A DNA stretch of 64,000 nucleotides from Ancylobacter gelatini (lineage in GTDB: Bacteria > Pseudomonadota > Alphaproteobacteria > Rhizobiales > Xanthobacteraceae): assembly GCF_022601675.1 (NCBI RefSeq), contig NZ_JAKVIL010000007.1, positions 1 to 64,000 on the forward strand, written 5' to 3'. The notes beneath the pieces are model-generated. The model was not told the DNA's origin, searched no databases, and was given only the letters and a program-made list of their open reading frames with translations. Below, one piece after another: positions 16,977 to 26,101 of the stretch. Positions within the stretch are counted from its first letter, which is position 1. Every line of letters begins with the position of its first letter. The position numbers were made by a program, and so were the translations under genes.

Positions 16977-17812
16977 TGGGCGCTCCTCTGGTAGATCTTT
17001 TCTTCGCGCACGAAGTCCACGAAGGAGTCCGCGTGGCCGGAAAACCGCAGGCTCTCCTTCGCGCCCAGCCCAAGAAAGCCTTTGCGCACGAGCGAGTCCT
17101 TGAACAGGCCCAGCGCGCGATCCTGCGCGGAGCGGTTGAAATAGATGAGGACGTTCCGGCAGGAGATGAGATGCATCTCGCCGAAGACCGCGTCCGTCAC
17201 CAAGCTGTGGTCGGAGAACACGACCTTCCGTCGCAGGCTCTTGTCGAAGGACGCCCGGCCATAGGCGGCGTGATAATAATCCGACAGCGAGTTCCGCCCG
17301 CCGGATTTGCGGTGGTTCTCGGTGAAGAGCGGAATGCGGTCGAGGTTGAAAATGCCGGTTTCCGCGGCCCGGAGCGCGTCCTGATTGATGTCGGTCGCGT
17401 AGAACAAAGTCCGCTCCTCCAGGCCCTCCTCGCGGAACAGGATGACCATGGAGTACAGCTCCTCGCCGGCGCTGCAGCCCGCGATCCAGACCTTCAGCGA
17501 CGGATAGGTGCGCAGGTGCGGCACCACCTTTTCCCGCAGCGCGCGGAAATAGGACGGGTCGCGGAACATCTCGCTGACCTGCACCGTCAGATAGCCGAGA
17601 AGACGCGGCAGCATGTCGGGATCGCGCATCAGCGCGTCCTGCATGGCCGAGAAGCTGGCAAAGCCCAGCTGCTGGCGCCCCTGCCGCAGCCGCCGCTTGA
17701 TCGAGGCCATGGCATAGTCGCGGAAATCATAGTGATAGCGGTAATAGAGAGCATCCAGCAGCAGCCGGATCTCGATGTCCTCGGTCCGCTCGTTGGCAAG
17801 GTCCTCCGTCAC
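16973..17812 (-). CDS. CheR-type protein-glutamate O-methyltransferase
   Basis: A 279-residue protein with the CheR N-terminal helical domain and a SAM-binding domain: [35 protein letters not shown] (the SAM-binding loop), [10 protein letters not shown] and [11 protein letters not shown]. It transfers methyl groups to glutamates of receptors. The start is taken as GTG 17812 because it overlaps the TGA of the upstream kinase (GTGA), as in the other junctions of this operon; a GTG at 17824 is an alternative. No ATG offers a better start. Confidence 0.92.
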   Translation of the reverse strand: MTEDLANERTEDIEIRLLLDALYYRYHYDFRDYAMASIKRRLRQGRQQLGFASFSAMQDALMRDPDMLPRLLGYLTVQVSEMFRDPSYFRALREKVVPHLRTYPSLKVWIAGCSAGEELYSMVILFREEGLEERTLFYATDINQDALRAAETGIFNLDRIPLFTENHRKSGGRNSLSDYYHAAYGRASFDKSLRRKVVFSDHSLVTDAVFGEMHLISCRNVLIYFNRSAQDRALGLFKDSLVRKGFLGLGAKESLRFSGHADSFVDFVREEKIYQRSAQ

Positions 17813-20800
17813 CGCGGCATCCACACGCGCACGAGGGACAGGAGCTTCTCGACGTCGAGAGGCTTGGCCATATAGTCGTTGGCGCCGGCGTCGACGCATC
17901 GCTGCTGGTCGTCGGGCATCGCCTTCGCGGTCAGCGCGATGATCGGCAGCTTCTTCCACGCCGCATTCCGGCGGATTTCGCGCATCGCGGTGAGGCCGTC
18001 CATGACCGGCATCATCACGTCCATCAGCACCAGGTCGATCGCACCCGCCGCTGTATCCGCCGATTTCGCGAGGGCGTCGAGCGCCTCCTGCCCGTTGCGG
18101 GCGATCTCGACGATCACGCCTCTCGGCTCGAGGATGTTGGTCAGCGCGTAGACGTTGCGGATGTCGTCCTCGACGATGAGGATCCGCCGGCCCTCCAGCA
18201 GCGCGTCACGGTTCCGCGCCTTGCGGATCATCTTCTGTTGCTCGTCCGGCAGCTCGGATACCACCTGGTGCAGGAAGAGGCTGACCTCGTCGAGCAGGCG
18301 CTCGGGCGATTTGGCACCCTTGATGATGATCGACTTCGAGTAGCGGCGGAGCTTTTCCTCGTCGTCGACGGAGAGTTCGCGGCCAGTATAGACGATGACC
18401 GGCGGAAAGGCGTAGGCGCTCTCCTGGCTGAGGGTCTCCAGCAGCGAGTAGCCGGAAGCGTCCGGCAGGGTCAGGTCGAGCACCATGCAGTCGAAGGTCT
18501 GTTCCCTGAGCAGCGTGAGGCACTCGGCCGCCGTGCCGGCGGTGACGGTCTGCACGTCGTGCGACGACAGCAGCCGCGCGACGGCGTCCCGCTGCACCGG
18601 ATCGTCCTCGACGATGAGCACCCTGTGGAGCCGCTGCGACAGCTTGGCTTCCAGCTTCTGCACCACCTCCACCAGTTGCTCGCGCTGCACCGGCTTCAGC
18701 GCATAGCCGACGGCGCCGAGCGAAAGTGCGGTCTCCATGTTGTCGGAGGCGGAGACGACGTGAATGGGAATGTGACGGGTGCGGACGTCGTGCTTGAGCC
18801 GGTCCAGCACGGACAGGCCGGACTGATCGGGCAGGCCGACATCGAGCACGATGGCGTTGGGCATGAACTGCCGCGCCATGGCGAGCGCCTCCTCCGCGGT
18901 TCCCGCGACCAGCGCGCGGAAGCCCATTTCGCGCGAGAGGTCGCGCAGGATTTCCGCGAACGAATCATCGTCCTCGACCACCAGCAGAACGCGCTTCTCG
19001 TCGGAAGGCGCGTTGCGGTCGTCCTCGACCTTCCGCTGGAGCCGCGCCGGGGTCGCGCGGGTTGGTTCCGCATCGGCCGGCGCCGGCATGGCCGGGCTCG
19101 GCGCCGCCGGGTCGCGAGGCGCGACCTTGGCGGGGTCGTACTCGGCTGGAATGGTCAGGGTGAAGGTGCTTCCCGCGCCCTCGCGGCTTTGCAGTTCGAT
19201 CGAGCCGCCCAGAAGCCGCGCCAGCTGGCGCGAGATGGAGAGGCCGAGACCGGTGCCGCCATATTTGCGGCTGATCGTGCCGTCGGCCTGATGGAAGGCT
19301 TCGAAGATCGAGCGCTGCTGCTCCGGCGCGATGCCGATGCCGGTGTCGGTGACGGCGAAGGCGATCTTGCCGTCGCCCACCGGCCCGATCGACAGAGTGA
19401 CCTTGCCGTTCTCCGTGAATTTGAAGGCGTTCGACAGGAGGTTCTTGAGCACCTGTTCGAGGCGCAGGCCATCGGTGTCGATCGTGCTCGGGCAATCGGG
19501 CGAGATGTCGACGATGAAATCCAGCCGCTTCTGCGCCGCCACGGGCTGGAACAGCGGCTGAAGACTGGTGGCGATGCGCTGGAGAGGCAGCGTCTCCGGC
19601 CGGATTTCCACATGCCCGGCCTCGATCTTGGACAGGTCGAGAATGTCGTTGATGAGGTTCAGCAGGTCATTGCCCGACGACTGGATGGTGCGGGCGAATT
19701 TGACCTGCTCGTCGCTCAGGTTGTCGTCGGGATTGTCGGCAAGCAGCTTGGCGAGGATCAGCGACGAGTTCAGCGGTGTGCGCAGCTCGTGCGACATGTT
19801 GGCGAGGAAGTCGGACTTGTAGCGGCTGGCTTGCTCCAGTTCGCGGGCCTTCAGCTGGACGGCGGCATTGGCGCGCTCCAGATCGTCGCGCTGCCTCTCC
19901 AACTGCTGGGTCTGCTCTTCCAGCTGCGAGTTGGTCTGCTCCAGTTCCACCTGCTGCTGTTCGAGCCGGGCCTGAGATTCCTTCAGGGCGCGGCTCTGTT
20001 CCTCCAATTCCTCGTTCGAGACCCGCAACTCCTCGCTCTGGGTCTGCAGCTCTTCCGACTGACGCTGCGTCTCGTCGAGCAGGGTCTGCAACTCGCTGCG
20101 ATAATTCGCCGAGCGCACGGCGATGGCGATGGCGTTGGATGCCTCCGCGAGAAGCTCGACCGTCGCGGTGTCCACCGGCTGCAGAAAGCCGAGCTCCATC
20201 ACCGAATTGACACTGCCGTCGACGCTGCCGGGCGAGATGGCGATGCTCCTGGGCTTGTCCTGTCCCATGGCCGAACCGAAGACGAGGTACCCGTCGGGCA
20301 CATCGCTGATGAGGAGCGGCCGGTTTTCCGCAGCGGCCTGTCCGAGCAGCCCTTCGCCCCGACGCACCTCAAGGGGAAGCTCGGCATCGTCCGGCACGCC
20401 ATAGGTGGCGGCGCGCCGGTAGCGCGCACCATCCGCGACGTAGACGGCACCCGCGACGGCGCCCAGATAGGTCGAGAGGAACGCCAATATGCTCCGCGTC
20501 AGCTGTTCGATGCCCGGGTCGCCCATCATCGCGGTGGCAAGCCCCATCTGCCCGCTCTGGAGCCATTCCTCGCGGCGGCGTGCCACGGTCGCCCGGCGAA
20601 TGAGGAGGGCGATGGCCCCGGTGAGCAGGATGCCGAGGAAGCTGGACAGCAGCGTACTGGCGAGCGCGACCTTCTGCGACCAGTCCATTTCGATGAGCCG
20701 CTCGCGGCGCAGCCGGACCTCCTCCTGGGACAGGGCCGCGAGCTGCGTGCGGATCGCGTCCATCTCGACCTTGCCCCGGTCGGTCGTGACGATGGCCAGC

Positions 20801-21243
20801 GCGGCTTCCAGCCCCTGGGTCCGGCGCGTCTCGATGGTCTCGCCGAGTTCGGCCAGCTTGGCCGCCACATGCAATCGCAGCAGCGCCAGCCTCGGCTTCT
20901 GGGAGGGATTGTCGCTCGTCAGCTCGGCGACTTCGTCGATCTTCGCGGGAATAGCGGCTAGTGCGAGCTGGTAGGGTTCGAGATATTTGTCGTCTTCGGT
21001 CAGCAGGAAGCCGCGCTGGCCGGTCTCGGCATCCTGGACGCTCGAACGGATGGCCGCGAGCGCGATGATGACCTCGTGCGAATGGAAGATCCGCTCGCTA
21101 TTGTCCTTCAGCGTCCTGAGATTGAAATAGGCAACGGTGCCGCTCAGCAGGAAGAACACGATGGCGCTGAAAAGGCCGACCGCGACCGAGGGGTCGAGCC
21201 CCAGCCAGCGTCCCCATCCGCCCGTCGCCGTACCTTGAGTCAT
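17809..21243 (-). CDS. Hybrid sensor histidine kinase, CHASE3-GAF-HisKA-HATPase with three receivers
   Basis: A 1144-residue membrane kinase. There are transmembrane segments at about 20-42 and 193-216 enclosing a CHASE3 sensor ([22 protein letters not shown]). A GAF domain spans about 240-375 and a long Gln/Glu-rich coiled coil spans about 380-475. The HisKA has phosphoacceptor His485 ([12 protein letters not shown]), followed by an HATPase with NLLSNAFKF and GTGLGL motifs. Three receivers carry Asp801, Asp923 and Asp1075. The third receiver ends in KPLDVEKLL. It heads the operon kinase-cheR-cheB-RR/HWE kinase. The extracytoplasmic signal is unknown. A Pro/Ala-rich linker near 703-745 joins kinase and receivers. 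Confidence 0.95.
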   Translation of the reverse strand: MTQGTATGGWGRWLGLDPSVAVGLFSAIVFFLLSGTVAYFNLRTLKDNSERIFHSHEVIIALAAIRSSVQDAETGQRGFLLTEDDKYLEPYQLALAAIPAKIDEVAELTSDNPSQKPRLALLRLHVAAKLAELGETIETRRTQGLEAALAIVTTDRGKVEMDAIRTQLAALSQEEVRLRRERLIEMDWSQKVALASTLLSSFLGILLTGAIALLIRRATVARRREEWLQSGQMGLATAMMGDPGIEQLTRSILAFLSTYLGAVAGAVYVADGARYRRAATYGVPDDAELPLEVRRGEGLLGQAAAENRPLLISDVPDGYLVFGSAMGQDKPRSIAISPGSVDGSVNSVMELGFLQPVDTATVELLAEASNAIAIAVRSANYRSELQTLLDETQRQSEELQTQSEELRVSNEELEEQSRALKESQARLEQQQVELEQTNSQLEEQTQQLERQRDDLERANAAVQLKARELEQASRYKSDFLANMSHELRTPLNSSLILAKLLADNPDDNLSDEQVKFARTIQSSGNDLLNLINDILDLSKIEAGHVEIRPETLPLQRIATSLQPLFQPVAAQKRLDFIVDISPDCPSTIDTDGLRLEQVLKNLLSNAFKFTENGKVTLSIGPVGDGKIAFAVTDTGIGIAPEQQRSIFEAFHQADGTISRKYGGTGLGLSISRQLARLLGGSIELQSREGAGSTFTLTIPAEYDPAKVAPRDPAAPSPAMPAPADAEPTRATPARLQRKVEDDRNAPSDEKRVLLVVEDDDSFAEILRDLSREMGFRALVAGTAEEALAMARQFMPNAIVLDVGLPDQSGLSVLDRLKHDVRTRHIPIHVVSASDNMETALSLGAVGYALKPVQREQLVEVVQKLEAKLSQRLHRVLIVEDDPVQRDAVARLLSSHDVQTVTAGTAAECLTLLREQTFDCMVLDLTLPDASGYSLLETLSQESAYAFPPVIVYTGRELSVDDEEKLRRYSKSIIIKGAKSPERLLDEVSLFLHQVVSELPDEQQKMIRKARNRDALLEGRRILIVEDDIRNVYALTNILEPRGVIVEIARNGQEALDALAKSADTAAGAIDLVLMDVMMPVMDGLTAMREIRRNAAWKKLPIIALTAKAMPDDQQRCVDAGANDYMAKPLDVEKLLSLVRVWMPR

Positions 21244-21384
21244 GATGCTGCCGTCAGTGATGAGGAACGTTCAGGGGCGGGCAGGCGCGGAGTGAAATTC
21301 GCGCGCGTCGGGGCTGTGTGTGGTCGATGGCGGGGAGCGGACGGAGGCCTCGGGGGAAGCGTCGACGGCACGGTCATCTTCCAC

Positions 21385-21762
21385 TCACCCGATGAATTGG
21401 CGCAGGGCCTGCGACAGTAGCGCGCCCGACAGTGGCTTGTTGAAGAAAATCCCGTTCTCGGGAACATCGTCGCCGCCGGCGGTCTGCCGGCCGGAAACGA
21501 TGATGATGTGCAGGCTGGGCCAGCGTTCGCGGACATGTCTTGCCAATTGCAGCCCGTCCATCGATCCGGGCATCTCGATATCGGTGATGACGACGCGAAT
21601 ATCCGGGCGGGATGCGAGCAGCGTCAGCGCATGATCGGCATTCGCCGCCTCGATCGCGTCGAACCCGGCGTCCTCCACCATTAAAACGGTATCGATCCGA
21701 AGGAAAATCTCGTCCTCGACGACAAGGACGGTCGACTTTTCCGGATCCCGGCAGTCGGGCAT
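21385..21762 (-). CDS. Single-domain response regulator
   Basis: A 125-residue receiver with no output domain. The acidic patch is VLVVEDEIFLR, the phosphoacceptor lies in VVITDIEMPGS, and the conserved lysine is in FFNKPLS. The start at 21762 gives a clean receiver N-terminus; AGG lies 8 bases before it. Stand-alone receivers of this FixJ/CheY-like type shuttle phosphate between kinases. It lies 141 bases upstream of the hybrid kinase on the same strand, so it probably belongs to the same pathway. Confidence 0.88.
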   Translation of the reverse strand: MPDCRDPEKSTVLVVEDEIFLRIDTVLMVEDAGFDAIEAANADHALTLLASRPDIRVVITDIEMPGSMDGLQLARHVRERWPSLHIIIVSGRQTAGGDDVPENGIFFNKPLSGALLSQALRQFIG

Positions 21763-22092
21763 GTCGATACCTGGGGGTTGCGCTGCGTAGCGGAGGGATG
21801 GCGGCGGGGTGAGGACGAGGCTATGAGCCGCTATAACCCCAAGGGTTTCATTCGGTTCCCTGCTCACGTGAATATTTGTCCGCTCATCGACAGCGCATTC
21901 GTCGGGAGCCGACATATTGCCGGCTAAGGACCTGATTGGGCTGTCTTCGTGCGCGGGCCACGGACACCGGGCGTGAATCACGCTTGGCGTGGCTGATGCG
22001 GTGATCTTTGTGAGAGTCCGGGAATGTTTCCAGGCGTGGAGCGCGAAGACGCCGGGCGCGGTGTACCGGAACCGGAGTTCGGCCAGGGGTGC
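21763..22092. other. Intergenic region with a 13-base palindrome
   Basis: No gene is evident between the receiver gene and the aminotransferase. The region contains the perfect palindrome GCGTGA-A-TCACGC at 21971-21983, a candidate operator for an unidentified dimeric regulator. Promoters for both divergent genes must lie in this region. Confidence 0.4.
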
Positions 22093-22122
22093 CCTGTCGC
22101 ATTGCGCATGAAACCTGTCGCA
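22093..22122 (+). promoter_or_regulatory. Direct-repeat operator candidate (site A) for a GlxA/AraC regulator
   Basis: CCTGTCGCA occurs twice, at 22093-22101 and 22114-22122, exactly 21 bases (two helical turns) apart, 106 bases ahead of the aminotransferase start. The first copy extends to TGTCGCATTGCGCA. AraC-type proteins bind direct repeats with this spacing. Similar sites stand before the genes at 24449 and 28070. Confidence 0.55.
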
Positions 22123-22227
22123 CGGAGAACTTCAGCGGCGTGAACTTCGCCGCACAATCCGTCATGGCCGGAGGTCGTTCTCCGCGGCTTTTTCCATCCG
22201 GCTTCACCGGTTCTCAAAGGGGTCGAC

Positions 22228-23286
22228 ATGCGGGCCGTCAGGCATGTGGAGCAATTGGCCGCCTATGCGCTGGCCGATCTCGGCGGTCAGCGGCGCACGC
22301 TGGCGCAGAATGAAAGCGCGTACCCGCCCAGCCCGCTTGCCATCGCCGCCGGCCACGCCGCGCTGGAAAACGCCGCGCTCTATCCCGATCCCGACTGGAC
22401 GGAGCTGCGCGCCGCGATCGCGGCCCAGCACGGGCTCGACCCCGCGACCATCCTGTGCGGCACCGGGTCGATGGACCTGATCAGTTGCACCATTCGCGCC
22501 TTCGCCGGTCCCGGCCGCGAGGTGCTCGCGCCCCGCTATGGCTATCTGTTCGCCGCCACCGCCACGGCGCAGGCCGACGCTACCTATGTGACCGTGGATG
22601 AAGCCCGCGGCATGGTCGATGTCGACGGGCTGCTGCGGGCCGTCACCCCGGCGACCGCCATGGTCTTCCTCTGCAATCCGGGAAATCCCACCGGCACCCG
22701 CATCCCGAGCCGCGAGATCCTTCGCCTGAGGGACGGGTTGCCGGCCTCGGTGCTTCTGGTCGTCGATCAGGCCTATGGCGAATTCGACGATCAGGACCAC
22801 CGCGCGGTGTTCGGTCTGGTTGCGCGTGGCGACACCGTGGTGCTGCGGACCTTCTCCAAGGCCTACGGGCTGGCAGGCGTGCGGATCGGCTGGGGCGTCT
22901 TCCCGCCCGAGGTCGGCCGGGAGGTGCGCAAGCTGCAGAACTCCAACGACGTGACCGTCATCGCCCTCGCCATGGCGGCGGCGGCGATGCGTGACCAGCT
23001 GCATATGCGCGATGTCGTCGCCCGCACCGCCGCCACCCGCGCGATCTTCGCCGAGGGCCTCACCGCCGCGGGCTATGCCGTGCTGCCGAGCCACACCAAT
23101 TTCGTCATGGTCCGCCTTGCGGATCGAGGCGAAGCCGACCGCGCCCATGCCGCCCTGCTCGGCGCCGGGCTGATCGCGCGGCAGCTCGGCGGCTACGGGC
23201 TGGCGGACAGCCTGCGCATCACCATCGGCCTGCCGGAGGAGATGCAGGCGGCGCTTGCGGTTCTCACCGGCCTCGCGCCGCGCTGA
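22228..23286 (+). CDS. PLP-dependent aminotransferase, HisC-like (class I/II)
   Basis: A 352-residue fold-type I aminotransferase. Motifs: CGTGSMDLISCTIRAFAGPG near residue 80, VFLCNPGNPTGT (residues about 148-159), VDQAYGEFD (the Asp/Tyr that hold PLP) and TFSKAYGLAGVRIGWG with the Schiff-base lysine. It looks like histidinol-phosphate aminotransferase, but it sits among nitrogen-compound catabolic genes rather than his genes, so it probably transaminates another amino acid. AAAGGGG precedes the ATG. The gene at 23324, a GlxA regulator, follows 37 bases later. Confidence 0.88.
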   Translation: MRAVRHVEQLAAYALADLGGQRRTLAQNESAYPPSPLAIAAGHAALENAALYPDPDWTELRAAIAAQHGLDPATILCGTGSMDLISCTIRAFAGPGREVLAPRYGYLFAATATAQADATYVTVDEARGMVDVDGLLRAVTPATAMVFLCNPGNPTGTRIPSREILRLRDGLPASVLLVVDQAYGEFDDQDHRAVFGLVARGDTVVLRTFSKAYGLAGVRIGWGVFPPEVGREVRKLQNSNDVTVIALAMAAAAMRDQLHMRDVVARTAATRAIFAEGLTAAGYAVLPSHTNFVMVRLADRGEADRAHAALLGAGLIARQLGGYGLADSLRITIGLPEEMQAALAVLTGLAPR

Positions 23287-23323
23287 GCCCCCCGGAACGG
23301 CAGCGTGGCAGGACCTCCAACCG

Positions 23324-24346
23324 ATGCTAGACGCCCCCATGTCCCTGTCGCACACCTTCGGGCATCTCGGCCAATCCGAGCGTCCGGTACGCATCGGCTT
23401 CTTCCTGGCGCCGGACTATCCGCTGATGACCTTCTCGGCGGCGCTGGACGCCCTGCGGCAGGCCAACCGCATCGCGGACCGCAAGGCCTTCGAATGGGTT
23501 CTGATCACGGCGGATGGAGGAGAGGCGCGCTCCAGTTCCGGCCTCGGCTTTCCGGCCAACGCCTCGCTCCGTAACGCGCCCCGTTGCGATGTCGTCATCG
23601 CCTGCGCCGGCGTCAACTTCGCCGCGGCCTACAGTCCGGCGCTGTTCAGCTGGCTTCAGCGGCTCTACGCGGAAGGCTGCGTGCTTGGCGCCATCAGCAC
23701 GGCGGTGTTCTATCTCGCCAGGGCCGGGCTGCTGGAGGGCCGGCGCTGCGCCATTCATTGGGAATCGCTGGAAGCGTTCCGCCATGAATTTCCCGGCTGC
23801 CTCGCAACCGACGATATCTTCGCCATAGACGGGCGCATCCTCACCTCGTCGGGCGGCACCGTTACGCTCGACATGATGCTGTACCTGATCACGCAGATCG
23901 AGGGGCGCGATCTCGCCTTCAGGATTTCCGACCAGTTCAATCATTCCCGCATCCGCCGGCAGCACGACAGCCAGCGCGTGCAGGCGGAGGATCGCTTCGA
24001 CGTCCGCCATGCCAAGCTCGCGCAGGTGATCAAGCGGATGGAAGGCAGCCTGTTCGAGCCGGTCGGCATCGCCGCGCTGGCGGACGCGGTGGGTCTGTCC
24101 TCGCGCCAGCTGGAGCGGCTGTTCCGCACGCATCTCGGCACCAGCCCGTCGAAATTCTACATCGGGCTGCGGATGGAGCGCTCGCGTGACCTGCTGCTGC
24201 ATACCGAATTGTCGGTTGCCGAGATCGCCGGCGTCTGCGGCTATGAAACGGCCTCGCATTTCAGCCGTTTCTATCGCCAGCACTTCAAGGAAGGCCCGCG
24301 GGCGACCCGTAAAGCCGACCGGGCGAGCCGGATGACGGCGCGCTGA
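23324..24346 (+). CDS. GlxA-family transcriptional regulator (DJ-1/PfpI plus AraC)
   Basis: A 340-residue regulator. The N-terminal half is a DJ-1/PfpI-like amidotransferase fold (IGFFLAPDYPLMTFSAALDALRQAN, CDVVIACAG, then GAISTAVFYLARAGLLEGR, where the usual nucleophile position is not a cysteine). The C-terminal half has the AraC helix-turn-helix pair: ALADAVGLSSRQLERLFRTHLG and SVAEIAGVCGYETASHFSRFYR. GlxA proteins (for example GbdR, CdhR, ArgR of Pseudomonas) activate catabolism of quaternary amines and amino acids. ATG 23324 has AGGAC upstream; ATG 23339 is an alternative. It probably acts on the direct-repeat sites found in this neighbourhood. Confidence 0.92.
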   Translation: MLDAPMSLSHTFGHLGQSERPVRIGFFLAPDYPLMTFSAALDALRQANRIADRKAFEWVLITADGGEARSSSGLGFPANASLRNAPRCDVVIACAGVNFAAAYSPALFSWLQRLYAEGCVLGAISTAVFYLARAGLLEGRRCAIHWESLEAFRHEFPGCLATDDIFAIDGRILTSSGGTVTLDMMLYLITQIEGRDLAFRISDQFNHSRIRRQHDSQRVQAEDRFDVRHAKLAQVIKRMEGSLFEPVGIAALADAVGLSSRQLERLFRTHLGTSPSKFYIGLRMERSRDLLLHTELSVAEIAGVCGYETASHFSRFYRQHFKEGPRATRKADRASRMTAR

Positions 24347-24349
24347 GCA

Positions 24350-24377
24350 TGTCGCATCGTGCAGGCTCGATGTCGGC
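24350..24377 (+). promoter_or_regulatory. Direct-repeat operator candidate (site B)
   Basis: TGTCGCATCGTGCA begins at 24350 and TGTCGGC at 24371, again 21 bases apart. An inverted copy (CGACAT) follows at about 24381-24386. It ends 72 bases before the ThDP-enzyme start and matches site A in sequence and spacing. Confidence 0.55.
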
Positions 24378-24448
24378 TCGCGACATTCTGCATCGGCGTC
24401 AGGGCTCTTAGTGCTGATCTGGCCGATAACGCGACCCGCACGGAACAG

Positions 24449-26101
24449 ATGGACGATCGAAAGACCACCACCGGCGCCGGCTATATCGCCTCCGTGCTCA
24501 AGGGCGCTGGCGTGCGCCATCTCATCGGCTATCCGACGAGCGAACTGTTCGACGCCGCCGCCGAGCTGGACATTCCCCCGATCATGGCGCGCTCGCAGCG
24601 CGTGGCGGTGAACATCGCCGAGGGCTGCGCCCGCACCGCGCAAGGCGCCGAGCCGGTGGTGGTGACGGTGCAATATGGGCCGGGCGTCGAAAGCGCGTTC
24701 GGCGGCATCGCGCAGGCCTTCAATGATCGCGCGCCCCTGCTTTTCCTGCCGACCGGCTATCCGCGCGACTCCCAGGGCGTGGCGCCGAATTTCGAGGCGC
24801 AGCGCAGCTTCCAGCACATCACCAAATGGAGCGAGCGCGTCTCCCGGACGCAGGACCTGCCGCGTCTGCTGCACGCGGCGCTGTCGCGCCTGCGGCAGGG
24901 CAGCCCCGGCCCGGTGATGCTGGAACTGCCCGCCGACCTGCTCGCCGAGCCGTTCGAACCGCCGGCCGCTGACTGGCCGCTGCTCCCGCGCAGCGCCCCG
25001 CAGGCCGATCCGGCGGAGATCGCTAGCGTAATGCGCAGGCTGCTGAACGCGGACAACCCGCTGATCCTCGCAGGTCAGGGTGTGCTGGCGGCGGGTGCGA
25101 GCGAGGAACTCGTCGCCTTCGCCGAGCGGTTCTCGATCCCGGTGGCAACCACGCCGAACGGCAAGAGCGCCTTCCCGGAGACGCATCCGCTCGCGCTCGG
25201 CGCCATCGGGCGCGCGCGGCCGGCAACCGTCGATCATTTCCTGGGCAAGGCCGATATCGTGCTGGCGCTCGGCAGCAGCCTGACGCGCTCCTACTACATC
25301 CTGCCGATTCCGCCGGACAAGACGATCCTCCAGGTCACGCTCGACGCGGCCGACATCGGCAAGGACTACCCCGTCGCCCAGGCGGTGATCGGCGATGCGC
25401 GCGCCGTGCTCCGGCAGATGCTCGATGCCGGCCATCCGGCGCGGGAGGGCAGGGGCCTGCGCGAGGAGATCGCGGCCGTGCGCCGCCGCTTCCTGGAGCG
25501 ATGGGCGCCGCTGCTCGCCGCCGACAGCCACCCCATCTCGCCGTATCGCGTGGTCGGGGAAATGATCGCCGCGCTCGATCCGGCCCGCACCATTCTCACC
25601 CACGATGCCGGCAATCCGCGCGACCAGCTCATGCCGTTCTACGCGGCGACGATGCCGGGCGGCTATGTCGGCTGGGGCAAGACCACCCAGCTCGGCAGCA
25701 GCCTCGGCTTTGCCATGGGCGCGCGGCTCGCCCGGCCGGACCGGCTGTGCGTCGCGCTGATGGGGGAGGCCGCCTTCGGCATGACCGGCATGGATTTCGA
25801 GACCGCGATCCGTTGCGACCTGCCCATCCTCGTCGTGCTGCTGCGCAATGGCGTGATGGGCGGCTCCGCCGCCGGCATGCCCAAGGCGACGGCCAAATAC
25901 GGCGCCAATCGCGTCACCGGCCGCTACGCTCCGATCGCGCAGGCGCTCGGCGGTTATGGCGAAAGCGTCGCTGATCCGGCCGACCTGCGCGCGGCCCTGC
26001 TGCGCGGCATCGCGCGGGTCGATGGCGGACAGGCGGCGCTGATCGAGGTGGACACCCACGAGGAGCCCCGGCTTCCGGGACTCTGGCAGAAAGAGCTCTA
26101 G
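24449..26101 (+). CDS. Thiamine-diphosphate-dependent enzyme, acetolactate-synthase-like
   Basis: A 550-residue protein with the three domains of the acetolactate synthase/benzoylformate decarboxylase family. The cofactor-activating glutamate is Glu58 (NIAEGCAR). The middle domain has LILAGQGVLAAGA. The ThDP/Mg motif reads MGEAAFGMTGMDFETAIR...LRNGVMGG instead of the usual GDG...NN, so the metal-binding Asp is replaced by Glu. The substrate is unknown. It is fused operonically to an amidohydrolase-like gene: its TAG is immediately followed by that gene's ATG. The ribosome site is weak (CGGAACAG). Confidence 0.88.
   Translation: MDDRKTTTGAGYIASVLKGAGVRHLIGYPTSELFDAAAELDIPPIMARSQRVAVNIAEGCARTAQGAEPVVVTVQYGPGVESAFGGIAQAFNDRAPLLFLPTGYPRDSQGVAPNFEAQRSFQHITKWSERVSRTQDLPRLLHAALSRLRQGSPGPVMLELPADLLAEPFEPPAADWPLLPRSAPQADPAEIASVMRRLLNADNPLILAGQGVLAAGASEELVAFAERFSIPVATTPNGKSAFPETHPLALGAIGRARPATVDHFLGKADIVLALGSSLTRSYYILPIPPDKTILQVTLDAADIGKDYPVAQAVIGDARAVLRQMLDAGHPAREGRGLREEIAAVRRRFLERWAPLLAADSHPISPYRVVGEMIAALDPARTILTHDAGNPRDQLMPFYAATMPGGYVGWGKTTQLGSSLGFAMGARLARPDRLCVALMGEAAFGMTGMDFETAIRCDLPILVVLLRNGVMGGSAAGMPKATAKYGANRVTGRYAPIAQALGGYGESVADPADLRAALLRGIARVDGGQAALIEVDTHEEPRLPGLWQKEL

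Noticed and set aside
18238-20961. Long plus-strand open frame antisense to the hybrid kinase
   Set aside because: Repetitive shadow composition and no recognisable domain, while the kinase on the other strand is unambiguous.
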